Positions 18,779 through 27,301 of a stretch of 64,000 nt of DNA are shown here, piece by piece (position 1 is the stretch's first letter; each line of letters opens with the position of its first letter). Under the pieces are notes generated by a model. It did not search any database. It was not told the DNA's origin and saw only the letters and a list, made by a program, of their open reading frames with translations. The position numbers and the translations under genes were made by a program. Source of the DNA: Methanothermobacter sp. K4 (lineage in GTDB: Archaea > Methanobacteriota > Methanobacteria > Methanobacteriales > Methanothermobacteraceae); assembly GCF_022014235.1 (NCBI RefSeq), contig NZ_JAKLTD010000002.1, positions 504,548 to 568,547 on the forward strand, written 5' to 3'.

Positions 18779-19438
18779 CTACTTCAATCCAAGAATCTCA
18801 GAAAGCTTGAAGCCCTCATCAAGCTTCTCTTTGATGGATGATTCCTTCTTTCTGATTTCCATTGCGGCGCGAACAACGTCAGGTACAAACTCTGCGGGAA
18901 CAACAACCACTCCAGATTCATCTCCAAATATGAGGTCTCCACTCTCAATTCTGACACCATCGCACTCAAGGGTCACGTTCAGCCTGCCCTCTGCGAGCGG
19001 TTCCCCCGCGCATGGGACATAATCCCTGGAGAATACCGGGAAGTCAAGTTCAAGAAGGGCATCCATATCCCTGCAGGATCCATAGATCACAGCACCTGCT
19101 ATGCCCTTGGCCATGGCGGTTTTTGATGTGAGCTCCCCCCAGACAGCCATATCATCGCCATCAGTCCCTATAAAAACAACATCACCTTTACCTGCAGCTT
19201 CTATGGCCATTACAGAGGTCCCCCAGTCACTGCTTGATGTGCTTGCGGTAACAGCCCATCCGCAGAGTCTGAGGTTGTTAACGGGCTTTATGGAGGGTAT
19301 AACCCCATTTATACCGGCCACCGCCTTTAGTGCATCTGAAACCTGGGGGGCCGATATGTCAGAAAGAAGCCTCAGGGGATCCCCTGGGCTGCGGAAACTT
19401 CTCAGGCGTTCAATGGGTTTTATGCCTTTTATGGCCAT
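18779..19438 (-). CDS. RraA/HMG-aldolase-like protein
   Basis: A 219-residue member of the RraA / 4-hydroxy-4-methyl-2-oxoglutarate aldolase superfamily: TDGDDMAVWGELTSKTAMAKG, GAVIYGSCRDMDAL and GDLIFGDESGVVVVP are characteristic. In archaea such domains occur alone or fused to hexulose-6-phosphate synthase; the reaction is unsettled, and bacterial RraA proper inhibits RNase E. It sits between a DUF211 gene (4-base gap) and a membrane protein (9-base gap). Confidence 0.75.
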   Translation of the reverse strand: MAIKGIKPIERLRSFRSPGDPLRLLSDISAPQVSDALKAVAGINGVIPSIKPVNNLRLCGWAVTASTSSSDWGTSVMAIEAAGKGDVVFIGTDGDDMAVWGELTSKTAMAKGIAGAVIYGSCRDMDALLELDFPVFSRDYVPCAGEPLAEGRLNVTLECDGVRIESGDLIFGDESGVVVVPAEFVPDVVRAAMEIRKKESSIKEKLDEGFKLSEILGLK

Positions 19439-19442
19439 ATAA

Positions 19443-19736
19443 TCAATCCTGGGGAGTTGTAACCTCTTCTACCATGGTTTTTCCAGCTACAACTTCGTCA
19501 ACGCTGTGAATGGAGCCCCCATAACTCTCAATGGCCCTTGTTATCTCATCAAAATCGAGGTCGTTTCCCTGAATCGTAACCTTGATGTTCTCTGTCTCCT
19601 TATCGATCTCCATGAGGGTTATGTTAACACCCTCAACGCCCCTGAGTTCACTCAGGTACTTGGCATATTCAGGTATTATGGGTTCGTGTGGTTTGAGTAT
19701 ATCCAGAACAATTCTTATAAGGCCCTTAGCCACCAT
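19443..19736 (-). CDS. DUF211 protein (MTH889 type)
   Basis: A 97-residue ferredoxin-like small protein, MVAKGLIRIVLDILKPHEP at the start. The M. thermautotrophicus homologue MTH889 has a solved structure but no assigned function. The open frame continues to 19871, but GGAGGAAAG directly before the ATG at 19736 and the usual family length set the start. It leads the DUF211-RraA-UPF0104 operon and faces a divergent Toprim gene. Confidence 0.88.
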   Translation of the reverse strand: MVAKGLIRIVLDILKPHEPIIPEYAKYLSELRGVEGVNITLMEIDKETENIKVTIQGNDLDFDEITRAIESYGGSIHSVDEVVAGKTMVEEVTTPQD

Positions 19737-19890
19737 CTTTCCTCCATGATTCTTTAAAATGATATGGGTATTATGATAGAAACGATATTTAAATATAGTC
19801 CCATTCCAGAGCGGGACATCTGTGATTATTTTATATATCAGTATCTCCATATAAAATATAGATATTATCAAGCTACTGAAAGGGCTTAAT

Positions 19891-20307
19891 ATGTCTCTTA
19901 TAAAGCTTCAGCAGATAACCCATGAAATAAATGAACTTAAATACCAGGGAGAACTTGGAGTACCCATTCTCATCGAGGGCCGGAAGGACGAGGAGGCCCT
20001 GCGGGAACTGGGTGTCGAGGGACCCTTCATAAAGGTTTCAGGTTCCATGATGGGACTTTCTGAAATCGCCCTCCGGGCAGCCAGTGCCTCGAGGGTCATC
20101 ATACTAACAGACTTTGACAGGAAGGGCAGTGAACTTGCAAAAAGATTGTACACTGATATACAGAGCCTTGGAGCGAATCCAGACCTCAGAATACGGAGAA
20201 GACTCATGGGGATGACCAGAAGATACATCAAGGACATACAGAGCCTTCCCTCATACATAGAAAGGCTGAAGCTGGAGGTATGCCCATACCCCCTTGATAA
20301 TATCTGA
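19891..20307 (+). CDS. Small Toprim-domain protein (RNase M5-like)
   Basis: A 138-residue single Toprim fold. The conserved glutamate is in [14 protein letters not shown] (about residue 30) and the DxD motif in [14 protein letters not shown]. Such stand-alone archaeal Toprim proteins are annotated as ribonuclease M5-like or DnaG-like nucleases; the substrate is not known. DnaG, also Toprim, is the next gene, so the pair may act in RNA or DNA processing. Confidence 0.8.
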   Translation: MSLIKLQQITHEINELKYQGELGVPILIEGRKDEEALRELGVEGPFIKVSGSMMGLSEIALRAASASRVIILTDFDRKGSELAKRLYTDIQSLGANPDLRIRRRLMGMTRRYIKDIQSLPSYIERLKLEVCPYPLDNI

Positions 20308-20369
20308 AAACTGTTATCATCATATTTTTTCAATTTGATAACCAGTTCATTCCTCAAAGGAGGGTTTAC

Positions 20370-21515
20370 ATGGGAAAAGAAGAAATAAGTACAACCAAAT
20401 ACCTCATTCACGCTCAAATTAATGCTAACGGAATCGTTGAGAAACCTGATGTTGTTGGGGCAATATTTGGACAGACTGAAGGTCTTCTCAGTAATGACCT
20501 TGATCTCAGGGAACTTCAGAAAACAGGTAGAATCGGGAGGATCAAGGTCAACATCACATCCAGGGGTGGTAAATCAAAGGGGGAGATAATCATCCCATCA
20601 AGCCTTGACCGTGTTGAAACCGCCATACTTGCAGCTTCCCTTGAAACAATAAACCGTGTCGGACCATGTGAGGCCTACATTCAGGTCACAAAGGTTGAGG
20701 ACGTCCGTGCGGTTAAACGTAAAAGGGTTGTTGAGAGGGCCAAGGAAATATACGCCAGTATGATGGAGGAGGTCACCCCTGAAAGCCTCAGAATGATCGA
20801 AGAGGTCAAGGAGGCCATGAGGGTCCATGAGATCACAGAGTACGGTGATGAAAAGCTTCCAGCAGGACCCAACGTTGAAACCTCAGACGCCATACTTGTT
20901 GTGGAGGGAAGATCCGATGTCCTCAACCTCCTAAAGTACGGTATAAAGAACGCCATTGCAGTTGAGGGGGTCAGCGTACCAAGAACCGTTGCAGAGCTCA
21001 CAAAGAAGAAAACGGTGACGGCATTTGTCGATGGTGACCGGGGCGGTGAACTCATCCTCAAGGAGCTCCTCCAGGTGGGGGACATAGACTACGTCACAAG
21101 GGCCCCAAAGGGCAAGGAGGTGGAGGACCTTGAGAAGGATGAGATCATGATGGCCCTCAGAAACAAGGTGCCGGTGGAACAGTTCTACCATGACCTGGGG
21201 ATGCAGAAGGAGAAGAAGAAATCAGAGGACAAGATGTTGCTCCTCCGGAACATCCTGAAGGAACTTGAGGGGACAGGAAACGCGGAGATACTGGATGATG
21301 CCCTCAATATACTGAAGGAGGTCAAGGTGGAGAACCTCTACGATGAACTAAGCCGCGTCAACAACCACCCCTACGCTGTGGTCTTTGATGGTGTGATAAC
21401 CCAGCGCCTTGTTGACCTCTCCTTTGAGAAGGGACTCAGATACCTTGTGGCTGTGAGGAGCGGGGACATTGTCAAGAAACCCCACAACCTCAAACTCATA
21501 ACAGGCCACACCTGA
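20370..21515 (+). CDS. dnaG: Archaeal DnaG primase homologue / exosome subunit
   Basis: A 381-residue protein with the archaeal DnaG N-terminal domain, a central Toprim domain ([20 protein letters not shown], then [10 protein letters not shown]) and a helical C-terminus. Archaeal DnaG is found with the RNA exosome and has primase activity in some species. The bacterial zinc finger and helicase-binding domain are absent, as expected. The start ATG at 20370 follows GGAGGGTTTAC. A Lon-like ATPase begins 19 bases after the stop. Confidence 0.93.
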   Translation: MGKEEISTTKYLIHAQINANGIVEKPDVVGAIFGQTEGLLSNDLDLRELQKTGRIGRIKVNITSRGGKSKGEIIIPSSLDRVETAILAASLETINRVGPCEAYIQVTKVEDVRAVKRKRVVERAKEIYASMMEEVTPESLRMIEEVKEAMRVHEITEYGDEKLPAGPNVETSDAILVVEGRSDVLNLLKYGIKNAIAVEGVSVPRTVAELTKKKTVTAFVDGDRGGELILKELLQVGDIDYVTRAPKGKEVEDLEKDEIMMALRNKVPVEQFYHDLGMQKEKKKSEDKMLLLRNILKELEGTGNAEILDDALNILKEVKVENLYDELSRVNNHPYAVVFDGVITQRLVDLSFEKGLRYLVAVRSGDIVKKPHNLKLITGHT

Positions 21516-21534
21516 ACCCATAGAAGGCATCAAA

Positions 21535-23040
21535 ATGTATGTCGACATGAACCGTGAGTACCTGAAGGATATAAACACAACAGAAGACGTTAAGATACCT
21601 GAAGATCCCCTTGAGAGGGTCATAGGGCATGAGGACGTCATGCCCATGATAAAGATAGCTGCAAAGCAGAGGCGGCACCTGCTTCTAGTGGGGCCGCCAG
21701 GCATAGGAAAGTCCCTGCTTGCCCAGGCGATATCATTTCACCTCCCTGAACCATCAGAGGAGATAACAGTTGTCCATAACCCTGAAAGGCCTGAGAGGCC
21801 ATTCGTTGAGGTTAAAAGCCGTAAGGAAATAGAGGATGAAATCCTTGAGATTGAAAGGGCTGAGGGTGAACTCATAGATCCCCAAAGTGTCCCTGAGGCT
21901 GTTGCAGAACGCCTGGGATTCAAGTGCATACACTGTGGCGAGTACAGTAGCGCCTACAACAGCATCTGCCCCAAATGTGGCGGTGATAAGTTCTCCCATA
22001 TTAAGGCAAGGAGGAAGCACATCGGGGACCTCCTCGGGATGTTCGAGATGAGTTCAGGGAGCCTCAGCGTGCCCCAGAAGAGGGTCACAACCACCAGGAT
22101 AATGGATGGTGTTGAGGAGGTTGTAATATACGAGAGGGTCGGCGGAGACAGCATCAAGGTCCTTGATCAGAGGGCCCTTGAAAAGAGGAGGCAGATGGTT
22201 GAAGAGAAACCCAGAAACGTCATAGTCCCCCTTGAGAGAAAAACCTTCATTCAGGCCACGGGGGCAAGTGAAACCGAACTCCTGGGTGATGTTCGCCATG
22301 ACCCCTACGGAGGACACCCTGACCTGGGTTCCCAGCCCTATGAGCGTGTTGTCCCCGGTGCAATCCACGAGGCCCATGAGGGCGTCCTATTCATAGACGA
22401 GATAGTCCACATAGCCGGCCTTCAGAGGTTCATATTCACTGCCATGCAGGATAAGACATTCCCCATAGTCGGCAGGAACCCCCAGAGCGCCGGGAGTTCC
22501 GTTAAGGTTGATGAGGTCCCCTGTGACTTCATATTCGTGGGTGCCTGTAACATCGCTGATCTCCAGTACATACTTCCCCCCCTCCGCTCAAGGGTTCAGG
22601 GAGAGGGCTACGAGCTTCTCCTGAATACCACGATGCCTGATACCGATGAAAACAGGGCAAAAATCGCGCAGTTTGTTGCACAGGAGATAGAACTGGATGG
22701 GAAGATACCCCATGCACGGGCTGCCGCTGTTGAACTCCTTATTGAGGAGGCGAAGAGGAGGGCCAGGGTCATTGATGAAGTGGAAGACGCCCTTACACTC
22801 CGCCTCAGGGACCTCGGTGGTGTTGTGAGGATGGCCGGGGACCTTGCTGTGATGGATGATAGCACCTACATTGAGACCAGGCACATGGAGGTTGCAATAA
22901 GGAAGGCCGTTTCCATCGAGGACCAGATCCTCAGGAGGTACAAGAGCTATGAGAAGGCCCTTGAGAAGGACCTTTCAAGTTCACAGAGGATGTCGCATCA
23001 AAGTTATAACAGTGAGAACATAGATCGGAGCTACATGTGA
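21535..23040 (+). CDS. Lon/LonB-like AAA+ ATPase with inserted zinc ribbon and no protease domain
   Basis: A 501-residue AAA+ protein. Walker A is GPPGIGKS (53-60) and Walker B is GVLFIDEI (283-290); sensor regions and a C-terminal lid follow. Between the Walkers lies an insert with a Cys4 zinc ribbon (Cys131, Cys134, Cys145, Cys148), where archaeal LonB carries its membrane anchor. The sequence ends after the lid with a polar tail; the Ser-Lys Lon protease domain is missing. It may be a chaperone or remodeller. It follows dnaG closely and precedes a Xer recombinase. Confidence 0.78.
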   Translation: MYVDMNREYLKDINTTEDVKIPEDPLERVIGHEDVMPMIKIAAKQRRHLLLVGPPGIGKSLLAQAISFHLPEPSEEITVVHNPERPERPFVEVKSRKEIEDEILEIERAEGELIDPQSVPEAVAERLGFKCIHCGEYSSAYNSICPKCGGDKFSHIKARRKHIGDLLGMFEMSSGSLSVPQKRVTTTRIMDGVEEVVIYERVGGDSIKVLDQRALEKRRQMVEEKPRNVIVPLERKTFIQATGASETELLGDVRHDPYGGHPDLGSQPYERVVPGAIHEAHEGVLFIDEIVHIAGLQRFIFTAMQDKTFPIVGRNPQSAGSSVKVDEVPCDFIFVGACNIADLQYILPPLRSRVQGEGYELLLNTTMPDTDENRAKIAQFVAQEIELDGKIPHARAAAVELLIEEAKRRARVIDEVEDALTLRLRDLGGVVRMAGDLAVMDDSTYIETRHMEVAIRKAVSIEDQILRRYKSYEKALEKDLSSSQRMSHQSYNSENIDRSYM

Positions 23041-23088
23041 TTATCAGTTGAGACCCTAACGTGATCCGCAAGATTTAAGTGGAGATTT

Positions 23089-24024
23089 ATGGTAGATACC
23101 ATGAACATGAAGAGAGAGTCAGAGGAAAAACAGGGTCTTCTTGAACGCTACAATTTCCCGGAACTCATTGAGGACTACCTTGTGGAACTTGAAATCAGGA
23201 ATTATTCCCCAAACACCATCAAAACATACAGGTCAATTGTTAAAAATTTCTATGAATTTCTGATGGATGAGGATGACCTCTACGATGATAGGAGGGTTCT
23301 GAGGTCCTTCAAGAGGTACATACAGCACCTTAAAAGGGAGAAGAACGTCACCCAGAACTATATCTATCTTGTCACTGTTGTTATCAAGAAGTTCTTTGAG
23401 TTCAGTGAAATAGACTGCCTGCAGGAGGTCAAGGCGCCCAAGAGGACAAAGTCCCTACCCAAGTCCCTCAATGAGGATGAGGTTATGAGGCTCATCAATG
23501 CAGTTGAAGTCTCAGATGATGGTTCAGCCATTAAGAGATTCATAAAGACCAGGGATAGACTGATACTCTCGCTCCTTTACTCCTCAGGTCTTAGGGTCTC
23601 TGAGCTTGTTTCACTCAAGGTCAATGATATTGACACCGGTGAGCGGACAATAAGGATAAGGGGTAAAGGCGATAAGGATCGTATAGTCCTGTTTGATGAG
23701 AGCACAAGGGACCTCCTTATGGATTACCTCAGCGGGAGGGTCCATGAGAGTGAGTACCTCTTCCTCAACCGCTTCGGGGACCCTCTCACACCGAGGTACG
23801 TCCAGATGATGATAAAGAATTACGCCAGGAAGGCTGGTATAAACAAGAAGGTGACCCCCCATATCCTCAGGCACTCCTTTGCAACTCACCTCCTCAAGAA
23901 CGGTGTGGATATAAGGGCCATACAGCAGCTTCTGGGGCATTCAAACCTTTCAACCACGCAGATCTACACCAGTGTGGATATGCAGACGCTTAAAAATGTT
24001 TATGATCGTGCAAAGCTCCTTTAG
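23089..24024 (+). CDS. xerA: Tyrosine recombinase, archaeal XerA/XerC type
   Basis: A 311-residue site-specific recombinase. The N-terminal SAM-like domain (about 25-115) binds DNA. The catalytic set is complete: Arg169 (SGLRVSEL), Lys193 (RGKGDKDR), His258 and Arg261 ([12 protein letters not shown]), His284 (LLGHSNL) and Tyr293. A chromosomal dimer-resolving Xer is likelier than a phage integrase: it sits among housekeeping genes and no att-like repeats flank it. GGAG lies four bases before the ATG at 23089; an ATG at 23101 is also possible. Confidence 0.88.
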   Translation: MVDTMNMKRESEEKQGLLERYNFPELIEDYLVELEIRNYSPNTIKTYRSIVKNFYEFLMDEDDLYDDRRVLRSFKRYIQHLKREKNVTQNYIYLVTVVIKKFFEFSEIDCLQEVKAPKRTKSLPKSLNEDEVMRLINAVEVSDDGSAIKRFIKTRDRLILSLLYSSGLRVSELVSLKVNDIDTGERTIRIRGKGDKDRIVLFDESTRDLLMDYLSGRVHESEYLFLNRFGDPLTPRYVQMMIKNYARKAGINKKVTPHILRHSFATHLLKNGVDIRAIQQLLGHSNLSTTQIYTSVDMQTLKNVYDRAKLL

Positions 24025-24151
24025 CTTCAATCCTATTTTTTCAGTGGTTTATCCTCAGTGAGTGGTGGATGATACCGAAAGTTATATAAAGTTGCGGCAG
24101 AAATAAGAAATATATCCATAGATTTGAATATATTGATCCGGAGGTTGAAGT

Positions 24152-25120
24152 TTGTTACAGGAATTCGCCGATTATGTAACCTACAATCTCATTGGCCTTG
24201 AACCAGCATCACACCTCGGAAGCGCTGTTAACTTCTTCATATACGACACCATAAAGATATTCATCCTCCTTGCAACACTCATATTCATCATATCATTCAT
24301 AAGGACATACATACCGCCCAACAGGGTCAGGGAGATCCTTGAAAAAAGGCATAAATATACAGGGAACTTCATTGCAGCCATTGTCGGTATAATCACACCA
24401 TTCTGCTCATGTTCAGCTGTCCCCCTATTCATAGGGTTCGTTGAGGCAGGCGTGCCCCTGGGCGCAACTTTCTCATTCCTCATATCATCACCCATGATAA
24501 ACGAAATAGCGATAGTACTCCTTCTGGGACTCTTCGGGTGGCAGATAACCGCATTCTACATCATATCAGGGTACATAATAGCTGTGGTCGGCGGTGTCCT
24601 CATAGGAAAACTCAAAATGGAAAGCCAGCTTGAGGACTACGTCTATGAAACACTTGAGAAGATGAAGGCAATTGGCACAGCCAATCTTGAGCTCCCGAAA
24701 CCAACCCTCAGGGAAAGGTACATGATAGCCAAAAACGAAATGAAGGATATACTCCGCAGGGTCTCACCCTACATAATAGTCGCGATAGCCATAGGTGGAT
24801 GGATACACGGCTATCTACCATCCGATTTCCTGCTGGAATATGCAGGTTCAGATAACCTCCTCGCAGTCCCCATGGCTGTACTCATAGGTGTCCCCCTCTA
24901 TTCAAATGCAGCGGGGACCATACCCCTCATATCAGCACTCATAGAGAAGGGAATGGCAGTCGGAACCGCCCTGGCACTTATGATGTCAATAACAGCCCTA
25001 TCACTCCCTGAAATGATAATCCTCAGAAAGGTTATGAAGCCCAGGCTCCTCGGAACATTCATAGCAATACTCGCAGTCTCCATAACACTGACAGGTTACC
25101 TATTCAACATGATAATATAA
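24152..25120 (+). CDS. ArsP/DUF318 (UPF0718) permease
   Basis: A 322-residue membrane permease with about eight helices. The hallmark Cys motif TPFCSCSAVPLF (Cys85, Cys87) binds trivalent organoarsenicals or other soft ligands in ArsP. A central cytoplasmic loop (about 155-205) separates two halves. It starts at TTG 24152 behind GGAGGTTGAAG, after a TATA element near 24080-24091. A small thioredoxin, a zinc protein and an ArsR repressor follow, which suggests metal(loid) or thiol stress. Confidence 0.82.
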   Translation: MLQEFADYVTYNLIGLEPASHLGSAVNFFIYDTIKIFILLATLIFIISFIRTYIPPNRVREILEKRHKYTGNFIAAIVGIITPFCSCSAVPLFIGFVEAGVPLGATFSFLISSPMINEIAIVLLLGLFGWQITAFYIISGYIIAVVGGVLIGKLKMESQLEDYVYETLEKMKAIGTANLELPKPTLRERYMIAKNEMKDILRRVSPYIIVAIAIGGWIHGYLPSDFLLEYAGSDNLLAVPMAVLIGVPLYSNAAGTIPLISALIEKGMAVGTALALMMSITALSLPEMIILRKVMKPRLLGTFIAILAVSITLTGYLFNMII

Positions 25121-25133
25121 TTGAGGTGATAGG

Positions 25134-25364
25134 ATGAAGATACGAATCTATGGTACAGGATGTGCAAACTGCCAGATGCTTGAGAAAAATGCAAGGGAAG
25201 CTGTTAAGGAACTGGGAATAGATGCAGAGTTCGAGAAGGTAAAGGACATGGACGAGATACTTGAAGCGGGACTCACAGCCCTCCCCGGACTTGCAGTTGA
25301 CGGTGAACTCAAAATCATGGGGAGAGTCGCCTCAAAGGAAGAGATAATGAATATCCTTTCCTGA
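25134..25364 (+). CDS. Small thioredoxin-like protein (MTH895 type)
   Basis: A 76-residue thioredoxin-fold protein with a CxxC centre at Cys10-Cys13 (YGTGCANCQMLE) and the cis-Pro region TALPGLAV. M. thermautotrophicus MTH895 is this kind of miniature thioredoxin. It begins 13 bases after the permease stop, so it is cotranscribed and probably reduces a thiol or metalloid substrate linked to that transporter. Confidence 0.9.
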   Translation: MKIRIYGTGCANCQMLEKNAREAVKELGIDAEFEKVKDMDEILEAGLTALPGLAVDGELKIMGRVASKEEIMNILS

Positions 25365-25386
25365 TCCACTTTTTATGGTGAATTCA

Positions 25387-25584
25387 ATGGTTAAGGATGA
25401 AGAAAAGGGCTTTGAGGGTAAAATAAAGGCCATGATCTCCTCAAGGGCCTGTGCATGCCAGACAGGTATACTTGAAAAGAAAAAATCAGGACTCAGGTAT
25501 GTTAACTGCAGGGGATGCGGCAAACTATTCAAAACCGACAGGGACACAGATTACTGTATGGACTGCGAAAGAAAAATGAAATGA
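25387..25584 (+). CDS. Small zinc-ribbon protein, unknown function
   Basis: A 65-residue protein with two Cys pairs (NCRGCGKLF and YCMDCERKMK) forming a probable zinc ribbon, preceded by RACACQTG. The frame opens with an ATG at 25375, but GGTGAATTCA before the ATG at 25387 favours that start. It lies 22 bases after the thioredoxin in the ArsP cluster. I do not recognise a named family. Confidence 0.6.
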   Translation: MVKDEEKGFEGKIKAMISSRACACQTGILEKKKSGLRYVNCRGCGKLFKTDRDTDYCMDCERKMK

Positions 25585-25613
25585 TAATCCAAATGAGGTA
25601 TCCTCCATAGTCG

Positions 25614-25733
25614 GTGGTAAGAATAAGTCCTGAAGGCCTTCAGAGGGCCGGCAGGACTCCAGATGAAGTTATGGTATGTGAAACGAAAGGCATCTCTGCA
25701 GACCTGGAAGAAGAATTCAGTGCTCAGACATAA
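25614..25733 (+). CDS. Candidate 39-codon small gene or remnant
   Basis: GTG at 25614 to TAA at 25733, with a protein-like composition (RISPEGLQRAGRTPDEVM, then VCETKGISADLEEEF). GAGGT lies about 17 bases upstream, too far for a confident start. It sits between the zinc protein and arsR. It may be a decayed gene; support is only an open frame and local codon habits. Confidence 0.25.
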   Translation: MVRISPEGLQRAGRTPDEVMVCETKGISADLEEEFSAQT

Positions 25734-25854
25734 TCATTAAACCCATTCGCCCATCATTAAGGAGGTCCCATGTTATATAAGCTGCTAGAGTCCCTGAGTG
25801 TATCCTTGCAGAGACGCCCCACTGCCAGGTGCTGGTGGCTCATAGGTGATCATT

Positions 25855-26208
25855 ATGAAAATGTGTCAAACAGATAAACCAAGCCCTGAACAGCTTGAGA
25901 GACTTAATGAAAGGCTCGAAAGGCTACCTGATGATGATAAAATAGAAAGGGATTCCCTTGCCCTTAAGGCCCTCGCCGACCCCACGAGACTGAAGATAAT
26001 CCACCTATTATCTGAGGGTGAGCTCTGTGTCTGTGAAATCATGGCGGCCCTTGAAAAGCCCCAGCCGACAGTCTCACATCACCTCAACATACTCAAAAGG
26101 GCCGGTTTCCTTAAATCAGAGAAGGTGGGGGTGTGGGTCCACTACATGCTATCAGATGATAGCATCCCCTCAAAGGTCGAATACCTCCTGAATGACCTGG
26201 AATACTGA
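25855..26208 (+). CDS. arsR: ArsR-family metalloregulatory repressor
   Basis: A 117-residue winged helix-turn-helix protein with LADPTRLKIIHLL, the metal-sensor-like ELCVCE (Cys58, Cys60) and the recognition helix KPQPTVSHHLNILKRAG. ArsR proteins leave DNA on binding As(III), Sb(III) or other thiophilic metals. The frame opens at GTG 25846; AGGTGATC four bases before the ATG at 25855 sets the start. A TATA-like gttatataag is at about 25772. It probably controls the ArsP-thioredoxin unit upstream. Confidence 0.88.
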   Translation: MKMCQTDKPSPEQLERLNERLERLPDDDKIERDSLALKALADPTRLKIIHLLSEGELCVCEIMAALEKPQPTVSHHLNILKRAGFLKSEKVGVWVHYMLSDDSIPSKVEYLLNDLEY

Positions 26209-26242
26209 GATGCCTTTGAGTAAAATCCGGAGATTTATTTTA

Positions 26243-27301
26243 TCAGGACATCCTGTCACTATAGACCTGTTCAGTGAATTCAAATGTAAACCTAACACCC
26301 CTTTCAGGTTTTTCCAGCCTTACTTTGCCCCCAAGCTGTATGGAAAGATTTTCAATCATCCTGAACCCAAAGGACCCCCCATCAGGAAACGTTATCCCCT
26401 CAGGGAGCCCCATTCCATCATCAGTGTATACCAGCAGGTATGATCCATTCATTTTTTCAATGGAAATCTTTATCCTCCCCTCACCCTCAAATGCATGTTT
26501 CAGTGAATTTGAGATTAGCTCAGATATTATGAGTGCCAGGGGAACCGCAGTGTCCATATTCAGGCGGATACCCTCTGCCCTTATATCCACAAGGACAGAT
26601 GATGATGCGCCATATGATTCAAGAAGCTGGGATGAGATGCTCCTGAGGTAATCACCGAAATCAATAATGTAGCTGCCACCTGATGGATATGCCCGCTCAT
26701 GTATAACCGCAATTGACCTCAGCTGGTTAACGTAATCCCTGAAGAAGTGCTCCATAGCGGGATCCTCAGCATACCTTATCTGAAGTGAAAGGAGGCTTAT
26801 GATAAGCTGAAGGTTATTCTTGACCCTGTGGTGAAGTTCCCGTAGAAGCGCCTCCTTCTCAGCTATTGACCTCTTAAGGTATTCATTCAGGGTTCTTTCC
26901 CTGATGAGTTTAAGTCTATTCCTCTTTGCCTCATGCTTGTGGATTGCCATTTCAAGGTTCACCCTGAGGTCCCTCTCATGGAAGGGCTTCAGCAGGTATG
27001 CATAGGGTTCGGTTTCACCGGCCCTCTTGAGGATATCATTGCTGCTGTAGGCTGTGAGGTATATTATGGGTACGTCCATCTTCTCTGTTATGATCCTTGC
27101 AGCCTCTATTCCGTCCATTTCACCTGCGAGCATGATGTCCATTATTATTGAGTCAGGCTGGAGGTTTTCAATTCCCTCAAGGAGATCCTCAGCCGAATGG
27201 AATATCGCAGGCACCTCATAACCGGCATCCTCCAGGATCGCCCTGATATCCTGGGCCACCAGCTCCTCGTCCTCCACAACGATAACCCTTCTCCTCATCA
27301 T
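26243..27301 (-). CDS. Response regulator fused to HisKA_2 histidine kinase
   Basis: A 352-residue cytoplasmic hybrid: REC domain at about 1-120 (phospho-acceptor Asp55 in SIIMDIMLAG; Lys in YLLKPF), a helical linker, a HisKA_2 domain with phospho-His near 158 (LHHRVKNNLQLIISLL), and an HATPase (DDGMGLPEG, GFRMIENLS). The REC-kinase order lets an upstream phosphate signal control kinase activity. The ATG at 27301 overlaps the stop of the upstream kinase by one base (TGATG) behind GGTGGT, so the two are coupled. Confidence 0.88.
   Translation of the reverse strand: MMRRRVIVVEDEELVAQDIRAILEDAGYEVPAIFHSAEDLLEGIENLQPDSIIMDIMLAGEMDGIEAARIITEKMDVPIIYLTAYSSNDILKRAGETEPYAYLLKPFHERDLRVNLEMAIHKHEAKRNRLKLIRERTLNEYLKRSIAEKEALLRELHHRVKNNLQLIISLLSLQIRYAEDPAMEHFFRDYVNQLRSIAVIHERAYPSGGSYIIDFGDYLRSISSQLLESYGASSSVLVDIRAEGIRLNMDTAVPLALIISELISNSLKHAFEGEGRIKISIEKMNGSYLLVYTDDGMGLPEGITFPDGGSFGFRMIENLSIQLGGKVRLEKPERGVRFTFEFTEQVYSDRMS

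Noticed and set aside
23089-24024. Phage integrase marking a prophage or integrated element
   Set aside because: The recombinase lies among core genes; no attachment repeats, capsid or replication genes flank it. A chromosomal Xer is likelier.
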